The notes beneath the pieces are model-generated. The model saw only the letters and a list, made by a program, of their open reading frames with translations. It did no database searches and had not been told where the DNA came from. Source: Allolobophora icterica (Eukaryota > Annelida > Clitellata > Crassiclitellata > Lumbricidae). Taken from it: 64,000 nt of DNA. Position numbers and translations under genes: made by a program. Below, one piece after another: positions 10,386 through 21,292 of the stretch (its first letter is position 1; the number at the start of each line of letters is the position of its first letter). The stretch lies in NCBI GenBank assembly GCA_963556255.1, contig OY744605.1, positions 35,444,896 to 35,508,895 on the forward strand. The letters run 5' to 3'.

Positions 10386-11100
10386 TTTATTTTGTTCAAC
10401 TGATGACTTTCGGTTTTTTAATTCGTGCTTTAATTGCATCATTTGGAAAAATTAATGCGATTGTCATGGATAATGACACCTATCTTTTCATTTTAGTTTT
10501 ATGAGTTGAGTTGGTGCTTTCCCAAATTTGCAAGACTTGACGTGGGTAACACACAAGAGTTTAAATGTTTACCCCTATGTCTTGATATGACCTCTTAAAG
10601 GCAATGTGATTGTTGTGCAAATTCAGTAATGAATTATGCATGTATTTTTTGTAATTATTATGAAGTATGCAATATTAGTATTAATTAAACATTTATGTTA
10701 TATTAATTCATTAAATTCTACACAAGAAGATGGGCAACTGGAAAAAGTAGTGAAAAGTATTGCAGAATCTTGTTGCTCGAAGATGTGTGAGGTCAAACAA
10801 GCATTGGGTTGGGGGTGCAAATCGCCACATGATTTCTCAGCTATCATCTGTGATTGTCATTTGTCATAAAAAATTTACTATCATCAGCATTGTTATAATC
10901 ATCATCATCATCACCACTACCACTGCCTCATCATCAAACTCATCGCCATGGCGATCTTCAATGAATTCTTGAGATCTTCTAATTGAATGTGGTAATCGTT
11001 CGTTGGAAATGCATAATTTTCACTCTCTTATTCAGTTTCCTTTCATATCAATTGCTTACCTAGTTATTATTCTGAAGTTGCTTCTGAATGCACGTATTTT
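10386..11100. other. Intronic AT-rich stretch
   Basis: It has a small CATCATCATCACC run near 10900. No exon candidate seen. Confidence 0.4.
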
Positions 11101-11102
11101 GG

Positions 11103-11104
<2 letters not shown>

Positions 11105-11144
<40 letters not shown>

Positions 11145-11179
11145 CATCATCATCATCATCATCATCATCGTCATCATCA
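11105..11179. repeat. (AAT)n then (CAT)n microsatellite at a LINE tail
   Basis: ATAATAATA repeats pass into CATCATCAT and abut the 3' end of an antisense LINE fragment (GTAATTTCCTGATGCCGGCC). On the LINE strand this is a GATGAT tail. Confidence 0.92.
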
Positions 11180-11680
11180 GTAATTTCCTGATGCCGGCCA
11201 TTTGGCGGCAGGGGCCTCTATCCCCCCTCCAAAGTCGTTGGAGCAATTTCCCCTTCCCTCCCTCCTCTTCCTCCTTACCCTTCCTTCCCCCACAATAATG
11301 ATGGCACATACACTGATAGATCTCCCCGGTATTTTTGGATGGAGCATTTGCTCCAAGGTTTCTACTAGATGCCTCTGTTTGGCAGTGATGGGTACGAATA
11401 AATGATCTCCAGTATACTTGGTCATTTATCAAGTCCATACCCCCCAAGGGCTAGTCCAAGTGATGCTATGTCCTCATTTATGTTGTTTATCCAGTGTAGT
11501 CTTGGTCTACCGTTGTTTCTTTTTCCCTTTGAATCTTGCATGCAGTGGGTTTGTGGGATTGAACCAACTGTCAATCATTCTGTCTACATGTCCAAACCAT
11601 CGGAGTCTTACTATAGCAGAGTTCATTGGATCCCTAATGATTATCTTATGTCATCATTTCTTATATGTATAACAAACGTG
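11180..11680 (-). pseudogene. LINE reverse-transcriptase 3' fragment
   Basis: This is the same family as 5210-5915. On the minus strand the block at about 11595-11665 reads AAATGATGACATAAGATAAT then CATTAGGGATCCAATG and CGATGGTTTGGACATGTAGA, paralleling the other copy's RQSL...RRLRWFGHV segment. It continues through a GRPRL-like block and an IIYSYPSL-type tail (corresponding to SFIRTHRR) to the GAT-rich tail. It carries several frameshifts and is not functional. Confidence 0.8.
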
Positions 11681-12150
11681 ATATATCATACGCTGTCAAA
11701 TTAATATGCATCGTGACTCAAATGTGGCAAACTGTGATGGGTAATAATTAATAATTTTGTTATGAACATGTTTTTACGACATTGCTCAAAACAAGACTCT
11801 TGTATTTGTGCTTCTTCACAATTGTCATTTCGATCATTTCTGGAAATGGATTGTCGGATCTTCTGCATTGTAAAACACGTATCCGAGAGAGCGACTGAAA
11901 CTGACACAAATATTTGTGATGGCTCTATTTAGCAAACATATTCAAACTGTCTTAAATGCACTTGTTGGGTCAGATAGATATAGTCATGTGCATGCAGCAC
12001 CTTTTAAGTACTTAAAATGTACTGTATTTAGTGGCCACTGCTCGTACTCTGGCAGTACCAGCCCAAGCCTGGAGGAAAGAGGAGGGCGACATTAATCATC
12101 TCTGTTATGACACAATGTTGTTAAACAGCAACTAACTTGTATTTAGTGGT
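11681..12150. other. Intronic, unannotated
   Basis: No feature recognised. Confidence 0.4.
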
Positions 12151-12154
12151 TTGA

Positions 12155-12345
12155 TACATACCTACCTACCTACATACATAAATTGTACATACATGTCATA
12201 CATATACATATGTACAAACATACAAACATACATGCAAACATACATACATACCAACATACATACAGATGTACATACATACATACATAGATACACACAAACA
12301 TATGTACATACATACATTCGTAGGTGCATACATACAATTGATGTG
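12155..12345. repeat. Imperfect (CATA)n / (CCTA)n tetranucleotide repeat
   Basis: ACATACATACAAACATAC-type repeats extend over about 190 bp. The Tyr/Ile/His-rich frames across it are repeat translations. Confidence 0.93.
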
Positions 12346-13024
12346 AGATTAAGATGCAATATTTTATTAGAGATTTTTGTTGCACTGTACATGGGGGGGG
12401 AGGGTGTTGAGGTGAGGGTGAAGCAGATAAGAACGTTCAGTGAGCACTTGATATCTGCCATTCAATTGGTGGGGTTGTTCCTGGGGGAAAATGAGCCACT
12501 GATGAGTTTCAATTGCTGTAAATGGCAGATGTCCTGCATTATAGGTGATTCTTATGAGACAGGTTTTATGATTTATTGTTCCTCTGTCTGATTTCATTTC
12601 TACTGGAAATGGTTTTGGATGATGGTCCAGTTAAGTGGTTTATGATGTGAAATTCCACCAAACTTCCCCTATTCTGATTGTTATGAAACTGCAACTGTGC
12701 TTGGTGTTGTTACTTTCTTGTTAATACCACATTTGCACTTTTTGAGTCACCTCTAGAACACTTGCGGCTTCAGTTTCTGTTGAAGCTTTGAGTGCCTGGC
12801 GAACATATAGGTTGCCAGGGAATTTAGTTGTTAAGTCAAATTGATTGAAACAGGAAATCTAATTAGATTCTGGCAATGAGGAATGCTTCTCGTGCATGCA
12901 GAACTTTTAAGAGCATGTTGGAGTCACTTTAAGAATTATAGATGCATACCGGATGCAACTACTGAAGTGACTTCAGGTGAAAGCTTTATGTTACAGAGTA
13001 CGAAATGAAAGTGAAGGACTGAAG

Positions 13025-13058
<34 letters not shown>

Positions 13059-13397
13059 TTGTATGTATGTATGTATGTATGTGTGTGCAGTTTTGGGTGA
13101 ATCTGTAGTTCTGTACTCTGTAGCACACAGTATCAGTAGCATCCTAATACTACACAAGAGGATCTTGTATCCCTAGAAAGATGCATATTGACTTTGCCCT
13201 AATGTTACGATTGGGTTTAATACTTGTTTACACAGAACAGTCTAGTGGTGTCAAAAGTTTTGTGAAATACGGCCTGGGTACCCGAGGCCATTCTGAAGGT
13301 ACCCACTTCCTGTCACTCCATAATTGGATAATAAATCAATCCTCCAGCCGCACCTCACCCAACATGCTTAAAATAAATTAAGCAGTCACCTTGGGCA
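12346..13397. other. Intronic stretch with a short (TG)n(TATG)n tract
   Basis: A TG tract followed by TATG repeats lies at about 13027-13085. Otherwise nothing recognised. Confidence 0.5.
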
Positions 13398-13652
13398 GAA
13401 GAAGAAGAAGAGCAGTCCCTTAAGCTAGCCCTTAGGCAGCCTTGGGTGTGGAGTGTTAGCGACCTCATTTTTCTTAGCCTCAGCATATGAGGGAGGATGG
13501 CCAGTCCTCCCCCTCGCTGTCTCATCTTCCCACTGACAGTGTATGGCTCAGTGGAGCAGAAATCTCAAACTAAATTTCTGCCCAGGCGGGGATTTGAGCC
13601 TCCGACCTCTCGCTTAACAGTCCAGCATGCTAATCACAACACTACTGAGCAC
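13398..13652 (-). mobile_element. tRNA-derived SINE (family A)
   Basis: Read on the minus strand it opens with a tRNA-like head: TGATTAGCATGCTGG (A-box region), an anticodon-loop-like CTGTTAAG, and GGAGGCTCAAATCCC (B box). A body with TTTCTGCTCCA, GTGGGAAGATGAGAC and GGACTGGCC follows, then GGGACTGCTCTTCTTC as the (TTC)n tail. The head looks closest to tRNA-Asn from memory, but the loop varies (CTGTYAA). Other copies are at 23088, 40000, 40235 and 63630. Confidence 0.85.
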
Positions 13653-15034
13653 CCTTCACCTTGAACAGAAAGCCTTGATATCTGTGAGCCCACTATTTGC
13701 ACTGACTCTTAGACACTGAAGAAACTTCCTCTTCTACAGTACTGCTGCACTGATTGATAAGTTCCCACTTGAACCAGATACCTATCACCCATTCGCTTCA
13801 CAGGCCACTGACAACTGCTCAACATTAAGCTCTGAGCCGTTTAATGATACCGTGTCCACTTAAAACAATCACTAGGATTCTTGTGCTGTGTTTTGGGTGA
13901 CATGATTTATGTCCTGGGAGCTACCTGGGGGGCTTGGGGTTGTTGTTACATGGCCATCCGGTCCTCCAGATCACTAACAGGCCTACATCTGTTCATTGCT
14001 CAAACTTTAGAGATAAAAAAAGTTGTTGGCCAGAGTTCTGAACGAAGTCCGAAACATGAAGTTCTTTAATTAACAGTTGTGGAGGTGTGTTGATTATGTG
14101 GTTCCAGACGGACTGTCGACAGGTTTACTGGAGATAAGAATAGAACAACCAGTAGAATGTGTAAGATATTTCAGAGACTACATTCTGCTGCTCAGATTTA
14201 TCTTCAGAAACTTTTCTAGAATCACTTTCTCATCATCTGTTTCTCTGTTGTCTAAGGTTGAGCATTAGCATGTCAGTGGTTTTGATATCATCTAATCCAT
14301 GAAAGGAGAGTATTAGCTCCTTAACCAGTCTTAATGGGCTTTAGTAATATATTTACTGGTTGTTATTGTGCTGTGATTAGGAATACAAATGTGCTGACTG
14401 TGTTTAGGCTAGGTAAGGTTACCAGCTGTAGCAGTGGTCATGGCATCTATTGTGTTGATTTGGGTGAAACAAAAAAGATCTCTGATCCAGTCATGATGCT
14501 CAGTCATAGTAAAAGGAAATCCTCGCTGTTCTCTCGTGTTTTCATTTATATAATAAGCTCTATTGGATGTTGCTAGCTTGCAATTTCAGTTGATCCAGTG
14601 ACCCATTGGGGGAAATTCCCAGCAAGTCATGGAGTGCAGTGACAGTCCTGCAGGGCATTGCTAAGCGAACAGATTTTAAATATTTACCAGCTGTACTTCA
14701 CGATAGTCTGACCAGGAAGCCAAACAGGTGGTGGATGCTGCGAGGTGGTGATCGTGGGTGGCATATGGAGCCCTTTCAGGCGATCCTCTGGAATATAGGA
14801 AAGGGAGGGGTGGTGGACATTTATGAGCAGTTATTATCTCTGTCTCCAACATGCATGATTTACTCCGGCCTGAGCTTTGAGGTGAGAAAGAAGACCCACA
14901 TGAACCTCACAAGATTTCATTAGTTATTCTTACTTTTTCAGAGAATTGAGGAAAGAAATGCTGCCTACGTGGCTGTTGCCTTCCAGCATTGAAAATATAA
15001 CTAATTGGAGAACAGACATCAAGGATAGGGATAA
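13653..15034. other. Intronic, unannotated
   Basis: A 105-codon plus-strand frame (14606-14923) has no domain I recognise and no evident splice context. Not called. Confidence 0.4.
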
Positions 15035-15240
15035 TATTAGTAGTCATCATGATCATCATCAGTTCCTGACGCCAGCCTTTTCACAGTGATGGGTACGAAT
15101 AAATGATCTCCAGTGTCCACGGTCATTTGTCAAGTCAACTGCCCCCTTAGTGTTAGTATTGTTCAAGTGATGTTATGTCCTCATTTATATTCTCTATAGA
15201 GTGTAGTCTTGGTCTGCCTTTGTATATTTTCCTTAAAATC
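15035..15240 (-). pseudogene. LINE 3' fragment (same family as 5210)
   Basis: It opens with CATCATGATCATCATCAGTT and CCTGACGCCAGCC, the reverse complement of the GGCGTCAGGAACTGATGGTG end at about 5874. It continues with GGGTACGAATAAATGATCTC, shared with 11390-11410. Confidence 0.85.
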
Positions 15241-17071
15241 TTACATGTAGTGTAGTACATGACTTTTAAAATGAAATATTACGAAATGTTGCAAAATGGA
15301 ATATTTACTCTGTGCGGTATTCTTCATTATTGACAGATTTCAGGTAACCTGTCAGATATAGATTTTTTAAGACATTGATGTGCGTCGATAGGTAATGAAC
15401 AATTATTCTTATTTGATTGAAATATAATTATTCCAATGTGTGCACATGATGTACATGTCAAAGACAAGTGTTTAGTAAATTTCTGTTAGTATGACTTGAT
15501 GACTAGTTGGTAGCACATGCTGAAATCATCTTGTCTTGTGGTTAGAGTTGAGTAAATCTTGCATTCATGCCTCCTATGTTTGATAATGATGCCACAGAGA
15601 TTTCAGCACATACAAAAGGAATTGGTTTTGTTCAACTGTGTTCAACTGCTGGCAATGTAATACTGTATCAATCAAATTCCAATCAAAGTTGTGCAATCCC
15701 AGATTTAGGGTGAACCACTACTGGGATTGTGCACCCTTGGAAATTTGATAAATCTGCGTGCTTGCAGTAGCTCAGAGAAGTGTTACCACAGCCACAGTTC
15801 TGCTGTTTTGGTTATTTCAGAGTGTCCTTGGCTAGGTGCTAGTAGGTTGAAGCACCCGTGTGGATGGAATTAATATGTGTTCATTAGAAATCATTTATCC
15901 TCATGCAGGTGCTGATAAGTATTGTCACAGACACATGAGGGAACAAGCCATCCACTTATCTCGGACATTACTACTGCTGCTGCAACTGCTAATGGTACTA
16001 CTGCTGGCAGCTGATGGTGCAGTGTAGTGACTGTGAGTGTGAAAGGTAATTATTCGAGGTGCAGTTATATTTTCCCTATCCAAGTGGCATCATGATCAGT
16101 GTTAGTGCTCAGCTGACAATCGAAAAAGGTTGAATTTTTAACTCAGGAGAGAACTGTGTTCAAAAATTTCCATTGAAGGATACCATGTGTTTGTACCCAA
16201 TGGGAGGATGAGGCAGCAGAAATGAGATTGATGACTGACCTTCATAGGGTAAGAAAATAACCAGCCGGAGGTTCTGAGGTGCTGGGGTTGTGCACCCTTG
16301 GAAGTTTAAGTGCAAGAAAGTACTAGAACATTTGGCTGTAAAGTGCAAACCTCTTTGTTGCTATGGAAGGGCTAAACGTCATTTGTTTGCACTTCTGAAA
16401 AACCTAGTTGCACTCCAGACTGGGACTGAAAAAAACAAAGTCACAAGATCCTGTGCCAAGAATGACTTTAATTTTATGGAATATGCTTTGGTGTTGCTTG
16501 AGTCCATCTCATGAATTTTTTTGAAGGTGGAAAAATTGAAAAGGTGGATTGAAGATGCCTCTGCAGTTGTTGAATGATCTCTTTAAGCTTTTCTAAAAAT
16601 GATGATACCTGGAAGCAAGTAGCATGGAAATAAACTAGTTAGTCATCAATATGTCTTTTATGTGTCCGAAATTGGCTGAACATTTTCTAAATGCAAAATT
16701 GTGCTAATCACATCTTTGATGTTCAGACAATTATAGACTTGGCCTATTTTTAAGACTAGACCGTCTGTTAAATATATTGGAAGTGTTCTAATCATTATTT
16801 TTTACCAGGCTTGAAGTAGTGTTGGTTCGGATAATTGATATATTATCAGATATTTCCTATTTTGCCTAATGCATGACCTGTGGGTCAAAAAAGTCACCGA
16901 CTCTTCAACACGTCATAAGGGATGATCATTGAGAGACAAAGTGCAGTCATAAAAGCTCAGGATTTCAAAAGGGCACAGAATTTACTGTCACAGAAAGAGA
17001 GAGAGAGATGACCCAGGTGTGCCTGGAAATCGGCCATTAAACAGTGTTTGTGCATGGAATGGCTTTGGAAT
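15241..17071. other. Intronic, unannotated
   Basis: A short phrase, TTGTGCACCCTTGGAA, occurs at both about 15727 and 16288, suggesting two scraps of an unknown repeat. No gene recognised. Confidence 0.4.
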
Positions 17072-17158
17072 GGGCATGTGGAGGGTGATTGGGCATGTGG
17101 AGGGTGATTGGGCATATGGAGGGTGATTGGGCATATGGAGGGTGATTGGGCAGATGGA
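17072..17158. repeat. 19-bp minisatellite
   Basis: Four tandem copies plus a partial of GGGCAT(G/A)TGGAGGGTGATT. Confidence 0.95.
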
Positions 17159-17302
17159 AGTGTTGAGAGTTGATGTCTTATAGTCAACTGTGGTCACCAT
17201 ATTAGCTGTCAATGTTAAACTTGCTTTGATCCAGTTTGTCCGTGGCTGACTAATAAATTGATTTACTCTTCAGTGGACTGAATTAAAGTCAGTTAAACAA
17301 TA

Positions 17303-17344
17303 GAACCAGGTGCCAGGTGCGATAGAACCAGGTGCCAGGTGCGA
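17303..17344. repeat. Short tandem duplication
   Basis: ATAGAACCAGGTGCCAGGTG occurs twice in a row. Confidence 0.9.
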
Positions 17345-17917
17345 GACTCTAGGTCTTACTTGATGAATTCATGGATTCCCATCTTGAAATAGCAGCACTT
17401 GAGCTGGAGTGTCTTGTATATTGTGAAGTGCAGCTCAGCTCGAGTGTTGCTTATCCAAGAGCTTCCATTTTCCAACAGAATCGCTGATACGAGATGCAGA
17501 CTTACTTGCTTTGAGTTAAAATTTGATGCCTGGTGAGCCATGTTATCAAATTACCAAAGCAGAACATGGTCTTTGGTGTTCCTCCAGAGCTTCATATGAT
17601 GTAGTAGCTGACTGGTTTGAGCGCTTACCTTGTAGCATGGAGTGCGGAGGTTTCAACCTTCTCTGAGAGGGTTATTGTATTTGGACCTTGAGCAAGTTCT
17701 TAAAGCACAGCTGCTCAGCAGCATTGTGATTGTAATAGAAAATTTATATATTGCCACTTTAAGAGAAACTACTGATCTGACAACTCAAAAGCATGATCAG
17801 TTTTTTAGTAGCATGGTGTGTCGTTGTTGATAAAAAAACCTGCATAATATCTAATTTAAGATTTCTATTAGCTGTACTAAAGCACTTAGACCTAACTTGG
17901 CGTTATGCTATTACAGA
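17345..17917. other. Intronic, unannotated
   Basis: No feature recognised. Confidence 0.4.
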
Positions 17918-18150
17918 ACTGAAGGTTATCGACGGTGACATTGCATCAACATATCGAGGTGCATGATGGTAGGCAAGTTCAGAGCATATTTTCTACCCTG
18001 AACGAACATGGTCTATGAAAGCTGTTACAGCTGCCACAAGTGATATCTTTCATAGACCATGTTCGTTCAGGGTAGAAAATATGCTCTGAACTTGCCTACC
18101 ATCATGCACCTCGATATGTTGATGCAATGTCACCGTCGATAGCCTTCAGT
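17918..18150. repeat. 104-bp near-perfect inverted repeat with 25-bp loop
   Basis: The left arm 17918-18021 and right arm 18047-18150 are reverse complements with a single mismatch that I can find (GGTTATCG versus GGCTATCG). The loop is 18022-18046. The arms include ATATCGAGGTGCATGATGGT and TCGTTCAGGGTAGAAAATAT. No terminal duplication was noticed. Confidence 0.95.
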
Positions 18151-18374
18151 CTGTTGATTCTGACACAACCACTGGAGGGGTAATTGGGTAAAGGCATCGT
18201 CATGTGAGTTAAGTGAGCAGACTGAATCCATGATCGAATGATCCTAGGGTGTCCGAAATCATCAGATTCTAAACTGGCTCCTACCACAGTTTGAATTGAC
18301 ACTGAAGAGAACGCTCATATCTGTAGAGCATTAAAGTCAGCATGAGAACAGATGAATTTCTTATCTTCTGACTC

Positions 18375-18600
18375 AGTAGCAAACAGCAGAGCTGTTAACC
18401 CAGTCTGTAGGTTCGATAGGGTTGAGTAGCACTTCAGCTTTCACCTTGCTGTAAAGACTGCGTTTCAGGTTGTGGATAAGAGACGATTTAGACTCATTGC
18501 AACGAGAGGCAGCTTGCAATGCTTGGAAACAAGACCTCCCATTGCCTTCATGCAACCAACAAAAGGAAATGACAGGTTCAGAGTTAACAACTTTAACTTT
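18375..18600 (-). pseudogene. Ty3/gypsy-type RT start fragment, antisense
   Basis: On the minus strand the frame reads SLYSKVKAEVLLNPIEPTDW then VNS, ending near 18375. LKAEL...(V)I(E/K)P...EPTDWVNS is the block just before the first RT motif in many Ty3/gypsy polyproteins. The upstream residues are weakly conserved and no catalytic part follows. It lies head to head with the plus-strand gypsy remnant, across a GA/CAGA microsatellite. Confidence 0.55.
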
Positions 18601-18636
18601 GCAGAACTGTATCATGTAGAAGTAACAAGAGGTCAT

Positions 18637-18639
<3 letters not shown>

Positions 18640-18688
<49 letters not shown>

Positions 18689-18790
18689 CAGAGAGACAGA
18701 GACAGAGACAGACAGAGAGACAGAGAGACAGAGAGACAGAGAGACAAAGACACAGATACAGACAGACAAAGACAGACAGAGACAGAGAGA
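18640..18790. repeat. (GA)n/(GACA)n compound microsatellite
   Basis: GA repeats pass into GACAGA and GAGACA repeats. It separates the two oppositely oriented gypsy fragments. Confidence 0.95.
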
Positions 18791-18859
18791 TCAAAGACTG
18801 GACAGAGTCCTCTTCCCCTTTGCTTGAGTGAAAGGTCTCTTGTTCTGATTTGAGACACA

Positions 18860-20650
18860 AAGATGACACAGCTAACAATCCCATTGTAGGGTATCCAGAT
18901 GTGTTCCATGGTTTGGATTGCTATTGCTTTTCAGAAAGTATCATAATATCACCATTGACACATCAATTTCCCCAGTTCCCCAAATCACACAAGTCCATTC
19001 CGCCATGTGTTAAGAATGGAATGCTTGTCAAATGTGATGAACATACAGATTGGGTGAAAAGCCTGCTGGTCGATGCAAAGAACCACAGGTCGTTTCATCT
19101 GTGTCTAGATCTACATGATCTCAATCAAGCCTCTTAATGAGAACATTATGTAAAACCCGGATAAGTGATTAAGCCATAGCTTGCCCACATCGTAAAACTG
19201 TTTTCTGTAACTGATATGAAATATTTATGGTTTTTGGCAAGTAAAGCTAAATGAGCCGAGCTCAAGACTGCATACTTCAACATCCCATTTGGAAGATATT
19301 GCTTTTTCATCTTCCTATAATTATGGCATTCTTTGGCCTAGACAGTGTTTGGAAATGCAACATTGAAATCTTTAGAGTCTGATGATCTGTTATTGCAGCT
19401 TGCAATGAGGTAGAACATGAGTAAACACTGTGTTGTTGAGTGCTTGAATATGGTCAGAAGTATAATGTCCAGTTCAACAAGGAAAACAGCTCAAAGTCAG
19501 ATAGGTCGAGTATCTAGGCAGCATACTTTCAGAGGAAGACTTCACAGCTGATCCCAGAGACAGTCCAGGCTAATTAAGAAATGAAAAGGCCAAGTGATAA
19601 GCAAGAATCGCTTTGCTTTCTTGGCCTGCTTACCTACTTGTCAAACTTTATGCCAATGTTTCAGTGGAAAAGATCTTTTATGTGCCTTGCTGAAAGAGAT
19701 AGGCCTAGAAGCTGAACAATCACCACGAGTTGACATTTCAGTCAGTGAAGAAGCAAATAACCTAAACAGTTGTTCGAGGCTTTTTCGATACTTCCAAGCC
19801 AGTAGTCACCCAAACAGATGCCTTATCGAGAGGTTTAGGATTATATGATGGATGTCCAGTTGCCTACATATCACGGGCTTAACAGATGCAGAAACCAGAT
19901 ATGCGCAGATCGATAAAGAACTATTGGCCATTGTCTTCATCTGTGGTAAATCTCACAGATCTCCGGTCAACCAACAAGCATTCAGAGTGATAAGAAGCCG
20001 CTTGAATAAATATTTTATAAATATTTTCACACCCCCATGCAACAGTGCTACAATTCATCAGTGTCAGCATTCTTGTTGCATATTTCTGAAGTTTAAGCTT
20101 TGAATTGAATATGTGCGATGCAAGCATATACACTTCACTGATACGGTTTATCCTAAGTATGCCTCAATTCCTCTTTGATTAACACTGAGCACAGGATCAG
20201 CAAGGAGATTTTTTACTGTACACATGGTCTTGTACAATACCACAAGCAGCTATGGAATGCTAAGCCTGTTGCCAGAGGCAATACAGAGATATGCAACCTG
20301 TCAAAGCTTGTGATTTGTTGCAATCGATCCAGCATATCAACAGATTATCTCTCTCATACAAACTTAAGGTTACAACAAAGTGACCTATTATATGAAAATC
20401 AGACTAGTTCTCTGCCTGAAGTTCCCTGAACAGAAAGGTCATTGTTCTACATGAATTGTCTTCTGACATCCTGGCACACTTTTACCAGGAAGCTTGGATA
20501 TGGACATTGGGTATGGAAAGTGTAAGCCTTAGCTAGGACAACAGTGTGTTGGTCCAGAATGTGTCCAGACATTGAAAACAAGTAACAGAATGTGTAATCT
20601 GTAACATATATCAACAAATGCGTCAACCAGAGCCTTTGCTACCACACCCT
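18860..20650 (+). pseudogene. Ty3/gypsy-type pol remnant (RT, RNase H, integrase zinc region)
   Basis: This is a decayed LTR-retrotransposon polyprotein. In order: [11 protein letters not shown] and HTDWVKSL (RT N-terminal block, about 18890-19065), HLCLDLHDLNQAS (about 19099-19137, the RT 'LD-xDLN' motif), ELKTAYFNIPFGRYCFFIF (about 19258-19315), a thumb/RNase H region, ITGLTDAETRYAQIDKELLA then IVF (about 19873-19931, RNase H 'LTDAETRYAQIEKELLAIVF'), and an integrase zinc-binding-like stretch CVICNIYQQMRQPEPLLPHP (about 20595-20654). Stops and frameshifts lie throughout. The catalytic YxDD box is not visible, so the copy is inactive. No gag or clear 5' LTR is seen. Confidence 0.88.
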
Positions 20651-21117
20651 AGTCTAGACCATTCTTGGCAGAACAGAAATGATAAAAGACAGTTGTCAAC
20701 CAAACATCTGCCAGTTTTCAAACCGAGATGTGGTGCAAGTGCTTCACAACATTGAACGAGTGGTTGACTCAAAGCATCAGGTGCCTCACCGTAAAATTCA
20801 TAACCGAAGAAGCCCCAATGCTTACGAGAAATCGTTGAGACATCATTCGTACTATGAAGACCCATGAATCAATATGCAGCATGTCATAGATGATCGTGTT
20901 GATTCTCTAGCATCAATCGGTGAACCACGATCGGATCATTCATTGGCAATGGTAAATGATGGAACAGCTGAACATCCGGTATCCACATCCATGGGTCACC
21001 ACTTTCTGGTCTAATATAATCTAAAGACTTCTATGGAGCCGTTATCGTAATTCAAAGACATCAGTCGATGGTTACGTTGATGATAGGCTTTGTCTGAAGT
21101 CAGAGTCATGGGAGTCG
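20651..21117. other. Possible distal integrase region, unrecognisable
   Basis: This lies downstream of the integrase zinc region and should have held the rest of integrase if the element were complete. I cannot identify a catalytic D-D-E pattern. Confidence 0.3.
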
Positions 21118-21142
21118 AGAGTCAGAGGTCTCTGTCTCTCTG

Positions 21143-21178
<36 letters not shown>

Positions 21179-21238
21179 TCTGTCTCTGTCTCTGTCTCTC
21201 TATCTCTGTCTCTCTGTCTCTGTCTCTGTCTCTCTGTC

Positions 21239-21287
<49 letters not shown>

Positions 21288-21292
21288 GGTCT
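21118..21292. repeat. (TCTG)n/(CT)n microsatellite
   Basis: A pyrimidine tract of CTCTGT and GTCT repeats, ending in a clean (GTCT)n run at 21242-21282. Confidence 0.95.

Noticed and set aside
14606..14923. 105-residue plus-strand frame as a possible exon
   Set aside because: No domain recognised and no paired acceptor/donor that I could support.
16957..17212. Pro/His-rich repeat protein on the minus strand
   Set aside because: It comes from the 19-bp minisatellite at 17072-17158.
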